Below, piece after piece: positions 57,094 to 64,000 of a stretch of DNA of 64,000 nt; position 1 is the first letter of the stretch; every line of letters starts with the position of its first letter. The translations under genes were made by a program, and so were the position numbers. The notes under the pieces are model-generated. The model did no database searches. It was not told the origin of the DNA and worked only from the letters and a program-made list of their open reading frames with translations. The stretch comes from an uncultured Lachnospiraceae bacterium (lineage in GTDB: Bacteria; Bacillota; Clostridia; Lachnospirales; Lachnospiraceae), in contig CAJUJK010000009.1 in NCBI GenBank assembly GCA_910586705.1, forward strand, positions 77,228 through 141,227, in the 5' to 3' direction.

Positions 57094-57573
57094 ATGGAAA
57101 TCGAATTTGACGTTAAAATAACACCCAATATTTTATATGATTATATGCTGCAGCACACGTATTCGCGTCTGCCCGGGTTGATGGGCACGCTTGTAGGTGT
57201 GCTGATGCTGTTTCTTTTTGCGGCGAACAGACAGCCCCTGCTCTTAATCATCGCGCTGGTGATCCTGCTGTACCTGCCGTGGACGCTCTTTCTGCGGGCA
57301 GCTTCGCAGGCAAAGACCAATCCGGCGTTCCAGAAGCCGTTGCACTATAAGCTGTCGGACGAGGGCATACAGGTGTCGCAGGACGGCGTGACGGAGCAGA
57401 TGGCATGGGACGGCATGGTGAAGGCAGTCTCCACGCCGAAGAGCATTGTGGTCTATACCACGGCGGTGAACGCCTGCATTTTTCCGAAGCGGGATCTGGG
57501 TGACGGGAAGATGAAGGTGATTGAGATTATCTCCACGCATATGCCGCCCGGAAAGGTGAAGATCCGGGCGTGA
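57094..57573 (+). CDS. YcxB-like membrane protein
   Basis: 159 residues. Two adjacent hydrophobic helices (LMGTLVGVLMLFLFAANR and PLLLIIALVILLYLPWTLFL) lie at about 28-68. A soluble C-terminal domain follows with HYKLSDEGIQVSQDGVTEQM and AWDGMVKAVSTPKSIVVYTT, as in YcxB-like proteins. Function unknown. There is no Shine-Dalgarno before ATG 57094, and the promoter is nearly adjacent, so translation may begin on a leaderless message. Confidence 0.78.
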   Translation: MEIEFDVKITPNILYDYMLQHTYSRLPGLMGTLVGVLMLFLFAANRQPLLLIIALVILLYLPWTLFLRAASQAKTNPAFQKPLHYKLSDEGIQVSQDGVTEQMAWDGMVKAVSTPKSIVVYTTAVNACIFPKRDLGDGKMKVIEIISTHMPPGKVKIRA

Positions 57574-57618
57574 GTAAATGCCAGAATGCGGCATTCTCTG
57601 CGCTGAGAGGAAATAGCT

Positions 57619-58047
57619 ATGGATGAGATAATAGAGAGCCGCAGCGCGGCGGACACATTCGCATATGGAAAGGCGCTCGGAAAGAAGGCAACTCCGGGAG
57701 AGGTTTACACGCTGACCGGGGATCTGGGCGTGGGCAAGACCGTGTTCACGCAGGGGTTTGCGGCGGGGCTTGGCATTACGGAGCCGGTGAGCAGCCCGAC
57801 TTTTACGATTCTGCAGAGCTACGAGGAGGGCAGGCTTCCCCTCTATCATTTTGATGTGTACCGCATCGGCGACGTGGAAGAGATGGAAGAAATCGGCTAT
57901 GAGGATTGTTTTTACGGGGAGGGTGTCTGTCTGATCGAGTGGGCGGATCTGGTCCGTGAAATCCTGCCGGAGGACTGTATACGGATTACGATCGAAAAGG
58001 ATTTGTCCAAAGGGTTTGATTACCGCCGGATTTCGATCAGCCGATAA
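57619..58047 (+). CDS. tsaE: tRNA threonylcarbamoyladenosine protein TsaE
   Basis: 142 residues. Walker A GDLGVGKT at 34-41, then VSSPTFTILQSYEEGRLPLYHFDVYRI and CLIEWADLV. This small ATPase works with TsaB and TsaD to make t6A at position 37 of ANN-decoding tRNAs. All three genes are in this segment. GAGAGGAA precedes ATG 57619. Confidence 0.95.
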   Translation: MDEIIESRSAADTFAYGKALGKKATPGEVYTLTGDLGVGKTVFTQGFAAGLGITEPVSSPTFTILQSYEEGRLPLYHFDVYRIGDVEEMEEIGYEDCFYGEGVCLIEWADLVREILPEDCIRITIEKDLSKGFDYRRISISR

Positions 58048-58093
58048 AAGGGATGAAGAATTTATCTGGGGGAAAGAAAGACAGGGCAGGAAT

Positions 58094-58828
58094 TTGAAAA
58101 TATTGGCGCTTGACAGCTCCGGGCTGGTTGCCTCTGTGGCACTGGCGGAGGATGACAATTTAATCGCAGAATACACCGTGCAGTATAAGAAGACCCATTC
58201 CCAGACACTCCTGCCCATGCTGGAGGAGATCGGCAGGATGGTGGAGCTTGATCTTTCCACGGTGGACGCCATCGCGGTGGCGGCAGGACCCGGATCTTTT
58301 ACGGGATTGCGGATCGGTTCTGCCACGGCAAAGGGGCTGGCGTTCGCCCTCGGGAAACCGGTTATTCCGGTGCCCACGGTGGATGGGCTTGCCTTTCAGA
58401 TGTACGGTGCAAAGGATCTGGTCTGCCCCATTATGGACGCCAGAAGAAGTCAGGTATATACGGGCATTTATGAATTTTTGTCTGACCAGACTGGTCGCTC
58501 TGCATATGACATGCGTGTTATACGGGAACAGTGTGCCGTCTCATTTGATGAGATAGCAGAGGCTTTGAACGAACTTGACAGGAGTGTCATATTTCTGGGG
58601 GACGGCGTGCCGGTGTTCCGGGAGCGGATGGAGGAGGTCATGCGCGTGCCCTACACGGAAGCGCCCCTGCACCGCGCCAGACAGTCGGCGGCAGCGCTCG
58701 CGTCGCTTGGGCGGCTCTATTACGAGCAGGGCAGGACGGTTGACGGAGAGGCTTTCGCGCCGGATTATCTGCGGCTTTCACAGGCGGAACGGGAGCGCGC
58801 CGAGAAGGAGCGTGAAGTGTCCCAATGA
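58094..58828 (+). CDS. tsaB: tRNA threonylcarbamoyladenosine protein TsaB
   Basis: About 244 residues: ILALDSSGLVASVALAEDD, THSQTLLPMLEEI, AVAAGPGSFTGLRIGSATAKG and MDARRSQVYTGIYE. An inactive ASKHA-fold partner of TsaD. The start is TTG 58094 after GGGCAGG; no ATG fits the conserved N-terminus. The 3' end overlaps rimI by four bases. Confidence 0.93.
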   Translation: MKILALDSSGLVASVALAEDDNLIAEYTVQYKKTHSQTLLPMLEEIGRMVELDLSTVDAIAVAAGPGSFTGLRIGSATAKGLAFALGKPVIPVPTVDGLAFQMYGAKDLVCPIMDARRSQVYTGIYEFLSDQTGRSAYDMRVIREQCAVSFDEIAEALNELDRSVIFLGDGVPVFRERMEEVMRVPYTEAPLHRARQSAAALASLGRLYYEQGRTVDGEAFAPDYLRLSQAERERAEKEREVSQ

Positions 58829-59259
58829 TCGTATATCGCAAGATGCGGGCGGAGGATGTGCCCTTTATCAGCCGTCTGGAGGAGGAGACCTTTTCCATGC
58901 CGTGGTCGGCGGATTCCTTTCTGCAGATGATCGAGAAGGAGGATACCGCGTACTTTGTGGCGGAGGAGGACGGAAAGCTGCTCGGCGGCTGCGGACTGCT
59001 TCTGATTGCCGGGGAGGGAAATATCACCAATGTGGTGGTGGCTCCCGGAGAGAGAAGGCGCGGCGTGGCGACGGGACTGCTGACATATCTGATTGCGGAA
59101 GGTGACCGGGCTGGTCTGTGCGCCTATACGCTGGAAGTGCGGGTCAGCAATGAGGCGGCGATCCGTCTGTATGAAAAACTCGGCTTTGTGTCCGAGGGCA
59201 TCCGTCCCAATTTTTATGAAAAACCCACGGAAGATGCTATGATTATGTGGAAGAGATAG
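58825..59259 (+). CDS. rimI: Ribosomal protein S18 N-acetyltransferase-like, RimI
   Basis: 144-residue GNAT enzyme: MRAEDVPFISRLEEETFSMP, TNVVVAPGERRRGVATGLLT (the acetyl-CoA loop R-R-x-G-x-A type), and VSNEAAIRLYEKLGFVSEGI. ATG 58825 overlaps the tsaB stop (ATGA). The tsaE-tsaB-rimI order is conserved in many bacteria, which supports the name. It acetylates the N-terminus of S18 and perhaps other proteins. Confidence 0.92.
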   Translation: MIVYRKMRAEDVPFISRLEEETFSMPWSADSFLQMIEKEDTAYFVAEEDGKLLGGCGLLLIAGEGNITNVVVAPGERRRGVATGLLTYLIAEGDRAGLCAYTLEVRVSNEAAIRLYEKLGFVSEGIRPNFYEKPTEDAMIMWKR

Positions 59260-59278
59260 GCAGCGCATGGAACAATTA

Positions 59279-59321
59279 CCACTGTCATTATGCCTTTTGT
59301 CTGCTAAAATAGAGACAGTGG
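59279..59321. promoter_or_regulatory. Inverted repeat around a possible promoter
   Basis: CCACTGTC (59279-59286) and GACAGTGG (59314-59321) form a perfect 8-base inverted repeat enclosing 27 bases that include a -10-like TAAAAT (59305-59310). It lies directly before a small zinc-protein gene and could be an operator or an RNA stem. Confidence 0.45.
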
Positions 59322-59340
59322 ATTCTGAAGGAGGATTGTC

Positions 59341-59583
59341 ATGCGTGAATATATAGAAGACAGAAAGTTGACCAAGGTAGTCTGCAATGCCTGCGGCAAA
59401 AATCTGCTGGTAGAAAATGGCATTTTGAAAGAAGAGTGCATCCATGTGGATCACGACTTCGGTTTCTTCGGAGAAAAGGACGGGGAGAGTGACAGCTTCG
59501 ATTTGTGTGAAGCATGTTACGAGAAGATGATCGCCGGATTTTCCGTGCCCGTGGACCGGCGGGAGAGGAAGGAACTTTTGTAG
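59341..59583 (+). CDS. Small zinc-ribbon-like protein
   Basis: 80 residues. Two CxxC pairs (CNAC at 15-18, CEAC near 58-61) form a likely zinc-ribbon. Between them is an acidic, His-containing region (ECIHVDHDFGFFGEKDGESD), and the C-terminus is basic. GAAGGAGG lies just before ATG 59341. It fits small Clostridia proteins of unknown function annotated only as hypothetical. No nucleic-acid-binding or catalytic motif is evident. Confidence 0.72.
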   Translation: MREYIEDRKLTKVVCNACGKNLLVENGILKEECIHVDHDFGFFGEKDGESDSFDLCEACYEKMIAGFSVPVDRRERKELL

Positions 59584-59645
59584 GCTGCCTCCACTGATGG
59601 AAAGCGGGAGCGGGATATGGTCCGGCTGCCGGCATGGAGGGGGAT

Positions 59646-60557
59646 ATGTTAGATATCTGCTTGCTGGGTACGGGAGGGATGATGCCCCTGCCGCACAGAT
59701 GGCTCACTTCGCTGATGGCGAGGTACAATGGAAAAAGTATACTGATTGATTGTGGGGAGGGGACACAGATCGCCATGAAGGAGAAGGGCTGGAGCCCGAA
59801 ACCGATTGATGTGATCTGTTTCACCCACTATCATGCGGATCACATCAGCGGTCTTCCGGGGATGCTGCTCACTATGGGAAATGCAGAGCGCACGGAGCCG
59901 CTGCTTTTGATTGGCCCGAGAGGGTTGCCCAGAGTGGTCAATTCCCTGCGCATCATCGCGCCGGAACTGCCTTTTGAGATCATCTGTCTGGAGATCACGG
60001 AGCCGGAGCAGGTATTTCCTTTCAGGGAGTTCCGGATCCAGTCGTTCCGGGTCAACCACAATGTGCCGTGTTACGGTTACAGCATAGAGATTGACCGGGC
60101 GGGTAAATTTGATCTGGAGAGGGCGCAGGCTTTAAATATTCCGAGAAATTACTGGAATCCCCTGCAAAAAGGTGAGATAATAGATGAAGACGGTTATTAC
60201 TTTACCCCGGATATGGTACTGGGGGAGCAGAGAAGAGGTCTGAAGGTCACCTACTGCACGGACACGAGACCGACGGAAAGCATGGTGAAACATGCAGCCG
60301 GGGCGGACCTGTTTATCTGCGAGGGCATGTACGGAGAGCCGGAGAAGGCGCAGAAGGCGAAGGAATATAAACACATGACCTTCTACGAGGCGGCTGAGAT
60401 TGCGAGGCGTGCCGGGGTGGAAGAGATGTGGCTGACACATTACAGCCCGTCGCTGATCCGCCCGGAGGATTTCATGCCGGAAGTGCGGAAAATTTTCCCG
60501 AACGCTGTGGCGGCGAAGGACGGCAGAAGCGTGGATCTTATGTTCCGGGAAGGGTGA
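59646..60557 (+). CDS. rnz: RNase Z-like metallo-beta-lactamase
   Basis: 303 residues: LGTGGMMPLPHRWLTSLM, LIDCGEGTQIAM, THYHADHISGLPGMLLTMG with His61, His63, Asp65 and His66 for two zinc ions, YCTDTRPTE, and HMTFYEAAEIARRAG followed by LTHYSPS. These are the tRNase Z motifs for 3' processing of pre-tRNAs lacking encoded CCA, as are the tRNAs at 63,361 and 63,516. ATG 59646 has GGAGG 5 bases upstream; the in-frame ATG 59634 lacks a site. Slightly degenerate versus BN-type RNase Z, so another phosphodiesterase role is possible. Confidence 0.85.
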   Translation: MLDICLLGTGGMMPLPHRWLTSLMARYNGKSILIDCGEGTQIAMKEKGWSPKPIDVICFTHYHADHISGLPGMLLTMGNAERTEPLLLIGPRGLPRVVNSLRIIAPELPFEIICLEITEPEQVFPFREFRIQSFRVNHNVPCYGYSIEIDRAGKFDLERAQALNIPRNYWNPLQKGEIIDEDGYYFTPDMVLGEQRRGLKVTYCTDTRPTESMVKHAAGADLFICEGMYGEPEKAQKAKEYKHMTFYEAAEIARRAGVEEMWLTHYSPSLIRPEDFMPEVRKIFPNAVAAKDGRSVDLMFREG

Positions 60558-60578
60558 GGAAAAGGAGGGGAAGGGGAA

Positions 60579-61154
60579 ATGAAGAATTCAAAGGTTGTTA
60601 AAACGATACTTATCGTGGTTGCCCTCGCGGCGATCATTCTGATTTATTACTATAGTCTGAGCCACCGGGCGAAGCGGCAGGAGGTCGAGGAGGCGATTGC
60701 CGCCACCGCGGTGCAGAGCATCCTGATGCGGGATCTGGAGCATAACTACCCGCCCACGCCCAAGGAAGTGGTGAAGTATTATGCGGAAATCACGGAATGT
60801 TTCTATAACGAGACATATTCCGACGCGGAGCTTGTGCAGCTCGCGGCCAAGATTCAGATGCTTTACGACGCGGAGCTTGTGGCGAACAAGACGCAGGAGC
60901 AGTATATGCAGGATCTGCGGGATGATATTGTCGAGATGAAGGGGGAGCAGATTACGGTTGCAAGCTATGAGGTTTCCGCCAGCACCGACGTGGAATACTT
61001 TGAGCAGGGCGAATACTCCTGCGCCAGATTATACTGCACGTTTTATCTGAAAAAGCAGGGCGGTGGCAGAGTGCCTTCGCAGGAACGGTTTGTGCTCAGA
61101 CAGGATGAGGACAATCACTGGAAGATTCTCGGCTGGGAGCTTGTGGAGGACTGA
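60579..61154 (+). CDS. Membrane-anchored hypothetical protein (possibly DUF6715)
   Basis: 191 residues. One N-terminal helix (VVKTILIVVALAAIILIYYY, about 5-24) anchors an extracytoplasmic domain with helices (about 35-115) and a beta-rich end (VASYEVSASTDVEYFEQGEY, CARLYCTFYLKKQ, NHWKILGWELVED), a shape reminiscent of NTF2- or cystatin-like folds. I recall this between rnz and tsaD in Lachnospiraceae, possibly as DUF6715, but cannot confirm the number. GGGGAAGGGGAA precedes ATG 60579. Function unknown. Confidence 0.7.
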   Translation: MKNSKVVKTILIVVALAAIILIYYYSLSHRAKRQEVEEAIAATAVQSILMRDLEHNYPPTPKEVVKYYAEITECFYNETYSDAELVQLAAKIQMLYDAELVANKTQEQYMQDLRDDIVEMKGEQITVASYEVSASTDVEYFEQGEYSCARLYCTFYLKKQGGGRVPSQERFVLRQDEDNHWKILGWELVED

Positions 61155-61157
61155 GCA

Positions 61158-62192
61158 ATGGGAAAGATCGGGGAAACCGTGACGATACTTGCCGTGGAGA
61201 CTTCCTGTGACGAGACGGCGGCGGCGGTGGTTGAAAACGGCAGGGAGGTGCTGTCCAATGTGATATCATCTCAGATTGCCCTGCACACGCTCTACGGGGG
61301 CGTGGTGCCGGAGATCGCCTCCCGCAAACATATCGAAAAAATCAATCAGGTGATGGCGGAGGCGCTTTTGCAGTCGGGGAAAAGTCTTTCCGACATGGAC
61401 GCCATCGCGGTCACTTACGGGCCGGGGCTTGTGGGAGCGCTGCTGGTGGGGGTATCCGCGGCGAAGGCGGTCAGCTTTGCATCGGGGATTCCGCTGATCG
61501 GCGTACATCACATCGAGGGACATATCAGTGCGAATTACATAGAAAATAAGGAGCTGGAGCCGCCCTTTGTCTGTCTGGTCGTGTCCGGCGGACATTCCCA
61601 CCTCGTGGTGGTGAAAGACTACGGGGAATATGAGATTCTGGGGCGCACGAGGGACGATGCGGCGGGGGAGGCATTTGACAAGGTGGCGCGCGCCATCGGG
61701 CTCGGCTATCCCGGCGGGCCCAAGATCGACAAGGTATCTAAGGAGGGAAACCCGGACGCCATCGCTTTTCCGAGGGCGAAGGTGGACGGTTCCGATTATG
61801 ATTTCAGTTTCAGCGGTCTGAAGTCCGCGGTCCTGAATTATCTCAATTCCTGTGAGATGAAAGGCGAAACGTTCTGTCAGGCGGATGTGGCGGCTTCTTT
61901 CCAGAAAGCGGTGGTGGATGTGCTGACCGAGCATTCCATGCAAGCGGTGGAGTCCTGCGGCATAAAGAAATTCGCCATTGCCGGCGGCGTGGCGTCAAAC
62001 TCTGCGCTCAGGGAGGCGCTTGCAAAAGAATGTGAAAAGCGTGGCGTGACTTTTTACCACCCCTCGCCCCTTCTGTGCACGGACAATGCGGCGATGATCG
62101 GCGCGGCGGGATATTACGAGTATGTGAAGGGCGTGCGGCACGGGTATGATCTGAATGCGGTGCCAAATCTGAAACTCGGGGACAGGATATGA
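61158..62192 (+). CDS. tsaD: tRNA N6-adenosine threonylcarbamoyltransferase TsaD
   Basis: 344 residues. [31 protein letters not shown], the metal-binding [11 protein letters not shown] (His118, His122), [31 protein letters not shown] and [16 protein letters not shown]. It transfers the threonylcarbamoyl group to A37, with TsaB and TsaE encoded 3 kb upstream. It begins three bases after the preceding stop. Confidence 0.97.
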   Translation: MGKIGETVTILAVETSCDETAAAVVENGREVLSNVISSQIALHTLYGGVVPEIASRKHIEKINQVMAEALLQSGKSLSDMDAIAVTYGPGLVGALLVGVSAAKAVSFASGIPLIGVHHIEGHISANYIENKELEPPFVCLVVSGGHSHLVVVKDYGEYEILGRTRDDAAGEAFDKVARAIGLGYPGGPKIDKVSKEGNPDAIAFPRAKVDGSDYDFSFSGLKSAVLNYLNSCEMKGETFCQADVAASFQKAVVDVLTEHSMQAVESCGIKKFAIAGGVASNSALREALAKECEKRGVTFYHPSPLLCTDNAAMIGAAGYYEYVKGVRHGYDLNAVPNLKLGDRI

Positions 62193-62283
62193 AATGACTG
62201 CAAAGCGCGCAGCCTGAGAAGAATGAAATCATGTCCGGAAGAATGCCAAGCGTGCATTTTCCATGAGCAGGAGAACGGAGCGT

Positions 62284-63048
62284 ATGGACAAAAAGAGATG
62301 TACCGCCATCGTGCTGGCGGCAGGGAACGGCAGCCGCATGAAAAGCGGCGTGGCGAAGCAGTATATGCTTCTGCGGGGCAGACCGCTTATATGGTACGCA
62401 TTACATGCGGTAGAAGAATCCTCTGTGATTGATGACTGCATTCTGGTCACCGGCGCGGAGGATATTTCATATGTAAAAGAGGAGATTGTGGCGAAGTACG
62501 GCTTCTCCAAGGTGACGGCTGTTGTGGCGGGGGGGAAAGAGCGGTATGATTCCGTGTACAACGGGCTTGCGGCGGTAGCAGGCGACAGCCGGCAGGGAGA
62601 CGAAAGTTCGTGTGCGCCTGACCGGGACGGCTATATTTTCATCCAGGACGGCGCCAGACCTTTTCTGACGGAGAAAATTCTGAAACGCTGTTTTGAGGCG
62701 GTGGAGAAAGATCATGCCTGCGTGGCGGGAATGCCCGTGAAGGACACCATAAAGATCGTGGATGAAAGCGGGTTCGCCAGACAGACACCCGACAGAAATT
62801 TTATGTGGCAGGTGCAGACCCCGCAGGTATTTGACGCGGTGTTGATTCTTTCAGCCTACGAGAAACTGATGCAGGAGAAGGAAAAGCTTTTGCGGGAGGG
62901 CATCTCGATTACGGACGACGCCATGGTGGTGGAAACCTTTACGGAATGCAAGGTCAGACTGGTGGAGGGAGATTATAGGAACATCAAGGTGACGACGCCG
63001 GAGGATATGGCGGTGGCGGAGGCGTTTTTGGACTGTGGCACGCTGTAG
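62284..63048 (+). CDS. ispD: 2-C-methyl-D-erythritol 4-phosphate cytidylyltransferase IspD
   Basis: Canonical IspD of the MEP isoprenoid pathway: IVLAAGNGSRMKSGVAKQYM, VVAGGKERYDSVYNGLAAV, IQDGARPFL, GMPVKDTIKIVDE, QVQTPQVFD, ITDDAMVVE and NIKVTTPEDMAVAEAFL. It retains all motifs that the two IspD-like proteins in the glycan part lack or change. About 15 extra residues precede IQDGARP. ATG 62284 is chosen; an in-frame ATG at 62263 would add seven residues. A G7 run lies at 62529-62535. Confidence 0.93.
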   Translation: MDKKRCTAIVLAAGNGSRMKSGVAKQYMLLRGRPLIWYALHAVEESSVIDDCILVTGAEDISYVKEEIVAKYGFSKVTAVVAGGKERYDSVYNGLAAVAGDSRQGDESSCAPDRDGYIFIQDGARPFLTEKILKRCFEAVEKDHACVAGMPVKDTIKIVDESGFARQTPDRNFMWQVQTPQVFDAVLILSAYEKLMQEKEKLLREGISITDDAMVVETFTECKVRLVEGDYRNIKVTTPEDMAVAEAFLDCGTL

Positions 63049-63092
63049 AGGCATGGTTTCTTTAGAAAATGTTATCATTTCTGAACCGCTGA

Positions 63093-63272
63093 AAGCAAGG
63101 CGGATGCGGCAAGGCGTCCGTCACGAACGAACAGGGCGAGAGCACGTCTGCCGCCGCAGAGGAGCAGGAAAGGACAGACGCTTCAGCGGCACAGGGTGAA
63201 TAGAGCCGAGGGATCACAGTCACAAACGACGGAAAAAGGGAACTGATTTCCGACGAGGATGCGGCGGTGTGA
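63093..63272 (+). pseudogene. Decayed reading frame (remnant)
   Basis: One frame reads through about 59 codons with a single TAG at 63201 and ends at TGA 63270-63272. It has no start codon and follows a TGA at 63090. The translation is protein-like: ASVTNEQGESTSAAAEEQER before the TAG, and GITVTNDGKRELISDEDAAV after it. Just upstream another frame reads ENVIISEPLKA. This looks like the eroded end of a gene in the 312-base gap between ispD and the tRNA genes. The family is unknown. Confidence 0.35.
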
Positions 63273-63290
63273 AAAAATAGAAAAAACAGG

Positions 63291-63319
63291 TTGACACGGG
63301 AGTTTATCTTTGCTAGAAT
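63291..63319 (+). promoter_or_regulatory. Strong promoter of the tRNA-Ser/rRNA transcript
   Basis: Consensus TTGACA (63291-63296), 17 bases, TAGAAT (63314-63319) preceded by TGC (extended -10). It is one of the best promoter matches in the window. Transcription would start near 63,326, 35 bases before the first tRNA. Confidence 0.85.
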
Positions 63320-63360
63320 AATCATTGCGCTTGACTTAAAGCAATGCGCAATGCGAACAC

Positions 63361-63446
63361 GGAGAGGTATCGAAGTGGTCATAACGAGGCGGTCTTGAAA
63401 ACCGTTTGTCCGCAAGGGCGCGTGGGTTCGAATCCCACCCTCTCCG
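63361..63446 (+). tRNA. tRNA-Ser (UGA)
   Basis: 86 bases. Acceptor GGAGAGG pairs with CCTCTCC, discriminator G at 63446. The anticodon loop CTTGAAA gives TGA. A long class II variable arm (around GTCCGCAAGGGC) and GGTTCGAATCC T-arm fit serine. CCA is not encoded. Confidence 0.95.
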
Positions 63447-63515
63447 CTGGAGATCCCTCTCCGACCGAATCCTTTTTGATTCGGTATATATGTTGATATG
63501 TATTTAGCTATGTCT

Positions 63516-63605
63516 GGAGATGTACCCAAGATGGCTGAAGGGACACCCCTGGAAAGGGTGCAGGTCGTTAATAGCGGCGCGAGGGTTCAAATCCCTCCAT
63601 CTCCG
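63516..63605 (+). tRNA. tRNA-Ser (GGA)
   Basis: 90 bases. Acceptor GGAGATG pairs with CATCTCC, discriminator G at 63605. The anticodon loop CTGGAAA gives GGA. A long variable arm and T-arm GGTTCAAATCC are present. CCA is not encoded. Confidence 0.95.
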
Positions 63606-63947
63606 TTAGCGCTCATAAAAGCGCGTCGAAGAACGACTCGAAGAGAAGTTCTTCAGAAGTTAATCCCGAAGGAATTAACTTCACGAACCTTGACAAATAA
63701 ACAGTAATGCAACCTTGAAAAGATTCCAAGAGAAAATTTTCAGAAAAGTATCGGACGATACAAACTAACAAACAGTATTTTAGGGTACAAAATCAGAAGA
63801 ATGCGAAGCATTCTTCGGGAGCTGGTCCCGGAGGGAACTGCTCCGAGCCAAGTGCTTGTTTTGAATCCGGATCAAAAACCAATCGGGAAGAAACGCCGGG
63901 GACCACGGAGTGGTACTCGTAAAGTTAATCCCGAAGGGATTTACTTT
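63606..63947 (+). other. Hairpin-rich leader between tRNA-Ser and 16S rRNA
   Basis: No gene is visible in these 342 bases. They hold a chain of stem-loops: GCGC/GCGC (63609-63624), GAAGAAC/GTTCTTC (63628-63654), GAAGTTAATCC/GGAATTAACTTC (63656-63682), GAAGAATGC/GCATTCTTC (63796-63816), GGAGC..GGTCCC/GGGAAC..GCTCC (63818-63844), ACCAC/GTGGT (63902-63914), and AGTTAATCCC/GGGATTTACT (63923-63945) followed by seven T. CCTTGAAAA at 63,714 resembles a boxA-like element. A TTGACA at 63690 has no matching -10. Confidence 0.55.

Positions 63948-64000
<53 letters not shown>

Noticed and set aside
63062..63529. A 155-codon minus-strand frame crossing the tRNA-Ser gene
   Set aside because: Its GEGGIRTHAP stretch is the well-known false translation of a serine tRNA; the tRNA on the plus strand explains the sequence.
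63690..63695. TTGACA as the -35 of a 16S rRNA promoter
   Set aside because: No -10-like hexamer at 16-18 bases; the surroundings look more like a boxA-type leader element.

Overview
The window looks like chromosome of a Gram-positive gut anaerobe of class Clostridia, most probably Lachnospiraceae. Pointers are the ptb-buk butyrate pair, a BspA-like surface protein with a PKTGD tail motif, an FMN-riboswitch-controlled RibU, a stand-alone PurO-type IMP cyclohydrolase, the secA-prfB order, Shine-Dalgarno-led starts, and moderate GC interrupted by AT-rich islands. This placement rests on gene content, not on a phylogeny.

Region 1 (1 to about 25,430) is one long plus-strand cluster for a surface glycan or teichoic-acid-like polymer: about seven glycosyltransferases, a WbsX-like protein, an RgpF-like protein, a DegT aminotransferase, a cupin, two methyltransferases, an O-acetyltransferase, two LicD-family phosphotransferases, an IspD/TarI-like cytidylyltransferase with an SDR, and a choline block (LicA-like kinase, LicC-like cytidylyltransferase, BCCT transporter). 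Ten of these proteins carry, or consist of, a Rossmann-like module with a GxGxxG-type loop followed about 20-25 residues later by an acidic residue. It is N-terminal, C-terminal or free-standing, and is the most unusual architecture here. The choline block has two oddities: a licA-like gene whose best start is ATA, and a run of ten G inside the transporter gene that could make choline uptake phase-variable.

Region 2 (25,480-28,016) is a trio of ribulose-phosphate 3-epimerase-like, IspD/TarI-like and zinc-dependent alcohol dehydrogenase genes, probably making a CDP-alditol for the same polymer. LicD proteins are homologous to the eukaryotic ribitol-phosphate transferases fukutin and FKRP, so the two LicD proteins here may divide phosphocholine and alditol-phosphate transfer.

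Region 3 (28,026-38,334) is housekeeping: a small membrane protein, guaB, purO, a stand-alone AICAR transformylase, ptb-buk, secA, and prfB with a programmed +1 frameshift whose stop codon is TAA rather than the usual TGA.

Region 4 (38,365-53,134) holds a BspA-like leucine-rich-repeat surface protein, three minus-strand genes (DUF975-like membrane protein, SprA-like HExxH protein, small membrane protein), tex, an oppBCDFA oligopeptide transporter, and an FMN riboswitch with ribU.

Region 5 (53,134-57,573) is a MacAB-type ABC exporter preceded by helically phased direct repeats that look like response-regulator boxes, then a YcxB-like gene that may be leaderless. Region 6 (57,619-63,048) is tsaE-tsaB-rimI, a small zinc protein, an RNase Z-like gene, a membrane-anchored protein, tsaD and the canonical ispD. 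Region 7 (63,093-64,000) has a decayed reading frame, a near-consensus promoter, tRNA-Ser(UGA), tRNA-Ser(GGA), a hairpin-rich leader and the first bases of a 16S rRNA gene. All functional calls come from reading motifs and context; no database search was run.
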